Origin: DATJZG01 sp035499295
GTDB taxonomy: Bacteria; Myxococcota; Myxococcia; Myxococcales; Anaeromyxobacteraceae
DNA length: 64,000 bases
Assembly (NCBI GenBank): GCA_035499295.1
Contig: DATJZG010000061.1
Coordinates: 4,316-68,315 of the forward strand
Direction of reading: 5' to 3'
Shown here: piece after piece, positions 59,943 to 64,000 of the stretch
Numbering within the stretch: position 1 is the first letter of the stretch
How the letters are laid out: each line of letters begins with the position of its first letter
Program-made: the position numbers and the translations under genes
The notes under the pieces: model-generated
Database searches by the model: none
What the model was told of the DNA's origin: nothing
Seen by the model: only the letters and a program-made list of their open reading frames with translations

Positions 59943-62660
59943 ATGAGGCCCGCGCCCGAGCTCGACACCGTGCCCACCCTCACGCTCATCGACGGCTCCG
60001 GCTTCGTCTTTCGCGCCTACCACGCCATCCCGCACCTCTCCACCACCAAGGGCGTGCCGACGAACGCGGTCTACGGCTTCACCACCATGCTCCTCAAGGC
60101 GCTCCGCGAGCACGCGCCCAGCCACGCCGCGCTGGTGATGGACGCCGGGCGCAAGAGCTTCCGCAACGACCTCGACCCCGCCTACAAGGCGAACCGGCCG
60201 GAGGCCCCGGACGACCTGGTGCGGCAGTTCCCGCTGGTGCGGGAGGTGGTGCGCGCGCTCAACGTCCCGCTGCTGGAGGAGCCGGGGGTGGAGGCCGACG
60301 ACGTCATCGCCACCCTGGCGCGGCGCGCCCGCGAGCAGGGCTTCGACGTGGTCATCGTCACCGGGGACAAGGACTTCGCCCAGCTGGTGGGGGAGGGGGT
60401 CGAGCTCTACGACCCCATGGCGGAGGCGGCCGGGCGCGGTGGCTGGACGCGCGCCGCCGAGGTGGAGAAGAAGCTCGGCGTCGCCCCCGAGGGAGTGGTC
60501 GAGCTCATGGCGCTCACCGGCGACAAGATCGACAACGTGCCGGGCGTCCCCGGGGTGGGGGAGGTGACCGCCGCGGCGCTGGTGCGCCACTTCGGCTCGG
60601 TGGAGGCACTGCTCTCGCGGCCGGACGAGATCCCCGCGGCCGTCCCCCGCGGCGGGGCCAAGCTCAAGGAGAAGGTGGTCGCGAGCGCCGAGCGCATCCG
60701 CCTCAACCGGAAGCTCGTCTCCCTGCGCCAGGACCTGCCGGTGACCGAGCGGGTGGAGGACCTGGTGCGCCGCCCCGTCGACGCCGAGCGCGCCCGGGCC
60801 CTCTTCACCGAGCTCGAGTTCTCGAGGCTCTTGAAGGACCTGCCTCCTCCCGCGCGCGAGTCCCGCGCGGTACGCGTCGAGGTGATCGTCTCGCGGGAGG
60901 ATCTCGACCGGGCGGTCCTCGAGGCGCGGCGAGCGGGGGAGGTGGGGTTCCGCCTCGCCTTCTCGTCGCCCGCCCCGCGCGTCGCCCTCCCGGCCGGTCT
61001 GGCCCTCGCGGCGGGCGGGCGCGCCTACTACTTGCCGCTCTCCCACCGCTACCTCGGGGCCCCGGCGCAGCTCTCGCTCGAGGACGCCCGCGAGGGCCTG
61101 CGGCCCCTCTTCGAGGACCGGGCGGTGGCGAAGCACGGCCACGACCTGAAGGCGGAGATCCACGCCCTCGCTCGGCTCGGCCTCCCGCTCGAGGGGCCGG
61201 GGGAGGACACCGAGCTCGCGAGCCGCCTGCTGCTGGCGACGAGGAGGGAGCACGAGCTCGCCGACGTGGCGCGCGAGCGGCTCGGGGCGGAGCTGCCGGC
61301 CTTGCCGGAGGGGTCGGGCCGGCGCGCGGTGCCCTTCGAGGAGCAGCCGGTGGAGGCGGTGGCGGCTCACGGCGGGGCCGCTGCCGCGGTCCTCCCCGAC
61401 CTCGCCCGGGCGCTGGCGCGCGCACTCGAGGACGAGGGGGTGGCCCGCCTCTACCGGGAGGTGGAGAGGCCGCTCGTCCCGGTGCTCGCTGCCATGGAGG
61501 CCGCCGGGATCGGGGTCGACCTCCCCGCCATGGAGGCCATGAGCGCCGAGTTCGGCAGGGCGATGCGGGACCTGGAGGCGAGGATGGCCGAGGCCGCCGG
61601 TCGCCCCTTCAACGCCGCCTCCACCCGCGAGCTCGGCCAGGTGCTCTTCGCGGAGCTCAAGCTCCCGGTCCTGAAGCGCCTCAAGACCGGTCCCTCCACC
61701 GACCAGGACGTGCTCGAGAAGCTCGCCGAGGACCACCCCCTGCCCCGGCTCGTCTTGGAGCACCGCTCCCTCTCCAAGCTGAAGGGGACCTACGTCGACG
61801 CCCTCCCGCTCCTGGTGGACGAGAGGGACGGGCGCATCCACACCACCTTCAATCAGGCCGGGGCCGCCACCGGCCGCCTCTCGTCCCAGGATCCGAACCT
61901 CCAGAACATTCCCATCCGCACCGAGCTCTCGCGCCGGATCCGGGCTGCCTTCGTGGCCGAGAAGGGCTCGCTCCTCGTCTCGGCGGACTACTCCCAGATC
62001 GAGCTCCGCATCCTCGCGCACTTCGCCGACGACCCGGCGCTCCTCGAGTCCTTCCGCAAGGGCGAGGACGTGCACACCCGCACCGCCGCCGAGACCTTCG
62101 GCGTCTCGCCCGCCGAGGTCGCCCCCGACATGCGGCGCATCGCCAAGGTGCTCAACTTCGGCATCGCCTACGGTCTCTCGGCCTACGGACTCTCCCAGCG
62201 GCTCGACCTCCCCGGGGCCGAGGCCCAGGCCATCATCGACCGCTACTTCGCCCGCTACGCCGGGGTGAAGCGCTGGCTCGACGAGACGGTGGCGCGGGCG
62301 CGCGAGGAGGGGCTCGTGCGGACGCTCTTCGGCCGCAAGCGCGAGCTCCCGGACATCCGCTCCCGCAACCCGGGACTGCGGCAGGCGGCCGAGCGCATGG
62401 CGGTGAACACCCCCATCCAGGGCACCGCCGCCGACATCGTCAAGCTCGCCATGCTCCGGGTGGCCGAGGGGCTCGGGCGCGAGGGGCTCCGGGCGCGGCT
62501 CCTCCTCCAGGTCCACGACGAGCTCGTGGTGGAGGCGCCAGCGGCCGAGCTGGAGCCGGTCCGCTCGCTCCTGGTGCGCTCGATGGAGGGTGCCGCCGAG
62601 CTCAAGGTGCCGCTCTCGGTGGAGGTAGGCCAGGGCCCCAGCTGGGCCGAGGCGCACTGA
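59943..62660 (+). CDS. polA: DNA polymerase I with a degenerate proofreading domain
   Basis: A 905-aa repair and Okazaki polymerase. The N-terminal 5'-3' exonuclease (about 10-290) has its Asp clusters (EADDVIATLA, TGDKDFAQLV, TGDKIDNVPG). The polymerase domain (about 500-905) has RLSSQDPNLQNIPIRTELSR, motif A SADYSQIELR, motif B RRIAKVLNFGIAYGLSAYGL and motif C VHDELV. In the middle 3'-5' exonuclease-like domain, the DxE and following acidic motifs are absent (FRLAFSSPAPR where DTET is expected), so proofreading is probably lost, as in Taq. The ATG at 59943 after GGGGA is preferred over an upstream TTG at 59916. Confidence 0.94.
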   Translation: MRPAPELDTVPTLTLIDGSGFVFRAYHAIPHLSTTKGVPTNAVYGFTTMLLKALREHAPSHAALVMDAGRKSFRNDLDPAYKANRPEAPDDLVRQFPLVREVVRALNVPLLEEPGVEADDVIATLARRAREQGFDVVIVTGDKDFAQLVGEGVELYDPMAEAAGRGGWTRAAEVEKKLGVAPEGVVELMALTGDKIDNVPGVPGVGEVTAAALVRHFGSVEALLSRPDEIPAAVPRGGAKLKEKVVASAERIRLNRKLVSLRQDLPVTERVEDLVRRPVDAERARALFTELEFSRLLKDLPPPARESRAVRVEVIVSREDLDRAVLEARRAGEVGFRLAFSSPAPRVALPAGLALAAGGRAYYLPLSHRYLGAPAQLSLEDAREGLRPLFEDRAVAKHGHDLKAEIHALARLGLPLEGPGEDTELASRLLLATRREHELADVARERLGAELPALPEGSGRRAVPFEEQPVEAVAAHGGAAAAVLPDLARALARALEDEGVARLYREVERPLVPVLAAMEAAGIGVDLPAMEAMSAEFGRAMRDLEARMAEAAGRPFNAASTRELGQVLFAELKLPVLKRLKTGPSTDQDVLEKLAEDHPLPRLVLEHRSLSKLKGTYVDALPLLVDERDGRIHTTFNQAGAATGRLSSQDPNLQNIPIRTELSRRIRAAFVAEKGSLLVSADYSQIELRILAHFADDPALLESFRKGEDVHTRTAAETFGVSPAEVAPDMRRIAKVLNFGIAYGLSAYGLSQRLDLPGAEAQAIIDRYFARYAGVKRWLDETVARAREEGLVRTLFGRKRELPDIRSRNPGLRQAAERMAVNTPIQGTAADIVKLAMLRVAEGLGREGLRARLLLQVHDELVVEAPAAELEPVRSLLVRSMEGAAELKVPLSVEVGQGPSWAEAH

Positions 62661-62674
62661 CGGCGAATCCCGGG

Positions 62675-63181
62675 CTAGCTCTCGGTCGTGCCCTTCTTGC
62701 GGCCCGGGATGAACTCGACCGGGTCGTCCCCGCCCGACTCGCGGAAGGCGCCGAGCAGCTTCAGGTGGCTCTCGACGAGCGAGCGCAGGCCGGCCTCGAA
62801 CTGGAGGCGCTGGCGCTTCACCTCCTGGATGTCGTCGACGATACGCACGAAGCGCTGGTGGGCCCCCTGGACGATCTTCTCCGCCTGGAGCTCGGCCTCC
62901 GAGAGCGCGATCTCGGCCTCCTTGCGCGCCCCCTCCCGGATCTCCTCGCTCGCCTTCTGGGCGGTGACGAGCGTCTCCTGCAGGACGCGCTCGCGGCTGC
63001 GGTGCTCGGCGATGGCCTCGTCCTTGCGCTGCCCGTCCTCGCGCAGGGCCATGTTCTCCTTCACCAGGTCCTCGAAGGCACTGGAGACGAGCGAGAGGAA
63101 GGCCTCCACCTCCTCGCACCGGTAGCCTCGCAGGGCCCGGGCGAAGCGCTTGTGCTGGACGTCGAGCGGGGTGAGCCTCAT
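62675..63181 (-). CDS. DivIVA-domain protein
   Basis: A 168-aa protein. The N-terminal DivIVA lipid-binding/crossed-loop domain (about 1-40; MRLTPLDVQHKRFARALRGY, then EEVEAFLSLVS) is followed by a long coiled coil (about 45-145) and a Gly/Lys tail. Such proteins sense membrane curvature and organise poles or septa. GGAGGT precedes the ATG by 4 nt. It converges on polA with only 14 nt between stops, and is divergent from the sensor gene to the right. Confidence 0.88.
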   Translation of the reverse strand: MRLTPLDVQHKRFARALRGYRCEEVEAFLSLVSSAFEDLVKENMALREDGQRKDEAIAEHRSRERVLQETLVTAQKASEEIREGARKEAEIALSEAELQAEKIVQGAHQRFVRIVDDIQEVKRQRLQFEAGLRSLVESHLKLLGAFRESGGDDPVEFIPGRKKGTTES

Positions 63182-63297
63182 GGCGACCTCCAGGGGCGAG
63201 CGTAGCACGGCGAGGCCGGACGTCCATTCGCGGCCGGCCCGCCCCGGGGCCTGCTTGCCATCCTGGTTCCACAGGGAGAACATGGAACACACCCCGG

Positions 63298-64000
63298 ATG
63301 AAACTGGATTCGCGCAGCCTCGCCCGGACCCTCGAGATGCTGGCCCGCGCCTCGGCGGAGGCGGCCGCCTTCCTGGGCGCGGCGGTCCTCGCCGGCTGGG
63401 CGCTCGGGGTGCCGCTGCTGCGCGCCGGCCTGCCGGGGGCGGTGACCACCAAGGCGAACTCCGCCGTGTGCTTCGTGGTGTCGGGCATGGCGGCCCGAAT
63501 GCTCGCCTCCCGGCGCTCGGGGACGCGGGCGCGTTTCCTCGCCAAGCTCGCCGGGGCCACGGTGGCGCTCGTCGGCGCCCTCACGCTCCTCGAGTACCTG
63601 ACCGGCGTGAACATGGAGATCGACGAGGTGCTGGTGAGGGACCTCTCGGCGGCGGCCGCCACCTCCCACGGCGGGCGGATGGCCCCGAACAGCGCCCTCG
63701 CCTTCCTCCTCCTCGGGGTGGCGCTCGCGCTCTCCGACGTGCTCACCCCGCGCGGGAGCCGCCCCGCCCAGCTGCTCGCGCTCGCCGCCGGCCTCGTCCC
63801 GCTGCAGGCCGTCATCGGGTACGCCTACGGCGTCGAGCCGCTGCGCGGGTTCGCCGCCTACACGCGCGTCTCGTTCTACGGGGGCATCGGCTTCTCGCTG
63901 CTGGTGGCCTCGGTGCTCTTCGCCCGCCCCGAGTCGGGGCTCATGCGGGTCTTCACCGGCCCGGGGCTCGCCGGCTTCATGGCGCGGCGCCTCACCATCG
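63298..64000 (+). CDS. N-terminal membrane sensor of a probable signalling protein, cut by window end
   Basis: About 234 residues are visible and the frame stays open to the end. About seven hydrophobic helices alternate with short loops. The pattern TTKANSAVCFVVSGMAARML and GGRMAPNSALAFLLLGVALAL is common to membrane sensor domains at the start of bacterial histidine kinases and hybrid kinases. The transmitter domain would lie beyond base 64000. The ATG at 63298 is a tentative start; an earlier ATG in another frame yields a non-coding-looking product. Confidence 0.7.
   Translation, partial: MKLDSRSLARTLEMLARASAEAAAFLGAAVLAGWALGVPLLRAGLPGAVTTKANSAVCFVVSGMAARMLASRRSGTRARFLAKLAGATVALVGALTLLEYLTGVNMEIDEVLVRDLSAAAATSHGGRMAPNSALAFLLLGVALALSDVLTPRGSRPAQLLALAAGLVPLQAVIGYAYGVEPLRGFAAYTRVSFYGGIGFSLLVASVLFARPESGLMRVFTGPGLAGFMARRLTI

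Noticed and set aside
63280..63300. Upstream ATG (MEHTPDE frame) as the start of the last gene
   Set aside because: It lies in a different frame that yields an Arg/Gly/Ala-rich product with no domain. The frame from 63298 gives clean TM helices.

Overview
The window is very GC-rich bacterial chromosome with dense, short-gapped operons. GTG and TTG starts are frequent, and many genes overlap by a four-base GTGA or TTGA. A CdnL/CarD regulator, a DUF6178 protein, LptD, a class-II cyclic-nucleotide phosphodiesterase fold, an IspDF fusion, a Tgl/PilF-like TPR lipoprotein and many Ala-rich lipoproteins together suggest a myxobacterium (Myxococcota), most like Anaeromyxobacter. That assignment is inferred from gene content. 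No phylogeny was run. I saw no rRNA, tRNA, CRISPR array, insertion sequence or prophage. The content is mostly housekeeping.

Layout. 1-3086: the 3' part of an adenosine deaminase gene, a small secreted Lys/Ala/Pro protein, DUF6178, and rpmB. 3165-6383 (minus): purM, purN and an FAD oxidoreductase. 6481-10043: a Crp-type regulator overlapping a PDEase_II-type metallo-hydrolase, then accD and folC. 10135-14509: a two-AMIN-domain envelope protein and lptD. 14576-19309: TetR, serA, hisZ, purA. 19728-23589: cdnL, ispDF, a two-TM protein, cysS. 23733-31666: an Ntn-hydrolase lipoprotein, uvrB, uvrC, cysE. 31669-32096: a decayed inorganic pyrophosphatase remnant. 32093-36952: a lone receiver, an FmdB-like protein, a GspE/PilB-type ATPase fused translationally to a Ycf46-type AAA+ ATPase, and a GNAT.

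36852-43678 (minus): a DnaJ-type chaperone, a HEAT-like protein, plsB, an acyl-CoA hydrolase/transferase and an inositol-monophosphatase/HisN-type phosphatase. 43759-49877: a SurA-like periplasmic protein, rimI, a DPP-IV-type peptidase, pyrD, two phasin-like coiled-coil proteins, queE. 49889-52513: a promoter, a possible leader peptide with a strong hairpin, an unknown 153-aa protein, a TPR lipoprotein, a RodZ-like protein, recO. 52606-62660: glyQ, glyS, two coupled large lipoproteins, polA. 62675-64000: a DivIVA-like protein, and the membrane-sensor start of a probable signalling protein cut by the window edge.

Functional themes are purine synthesis (purM, purN, purA), envelope assembly (LptD, AMIN, SurA-like, PlsB, RodZ-like), nucleotide excision repair (uvrBC, recO, polA), and cyclic-nucleotide sensing with possible turnover (Crp + PDEase_II). 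The most striking sequence-level signal is recurrent. About eight transcription-unit starts have a TANNNT-like -10 box 6-8 nt before the start codon and no Shine-Dalgarno sequence, which predicts widespread leaderless mRNAs.
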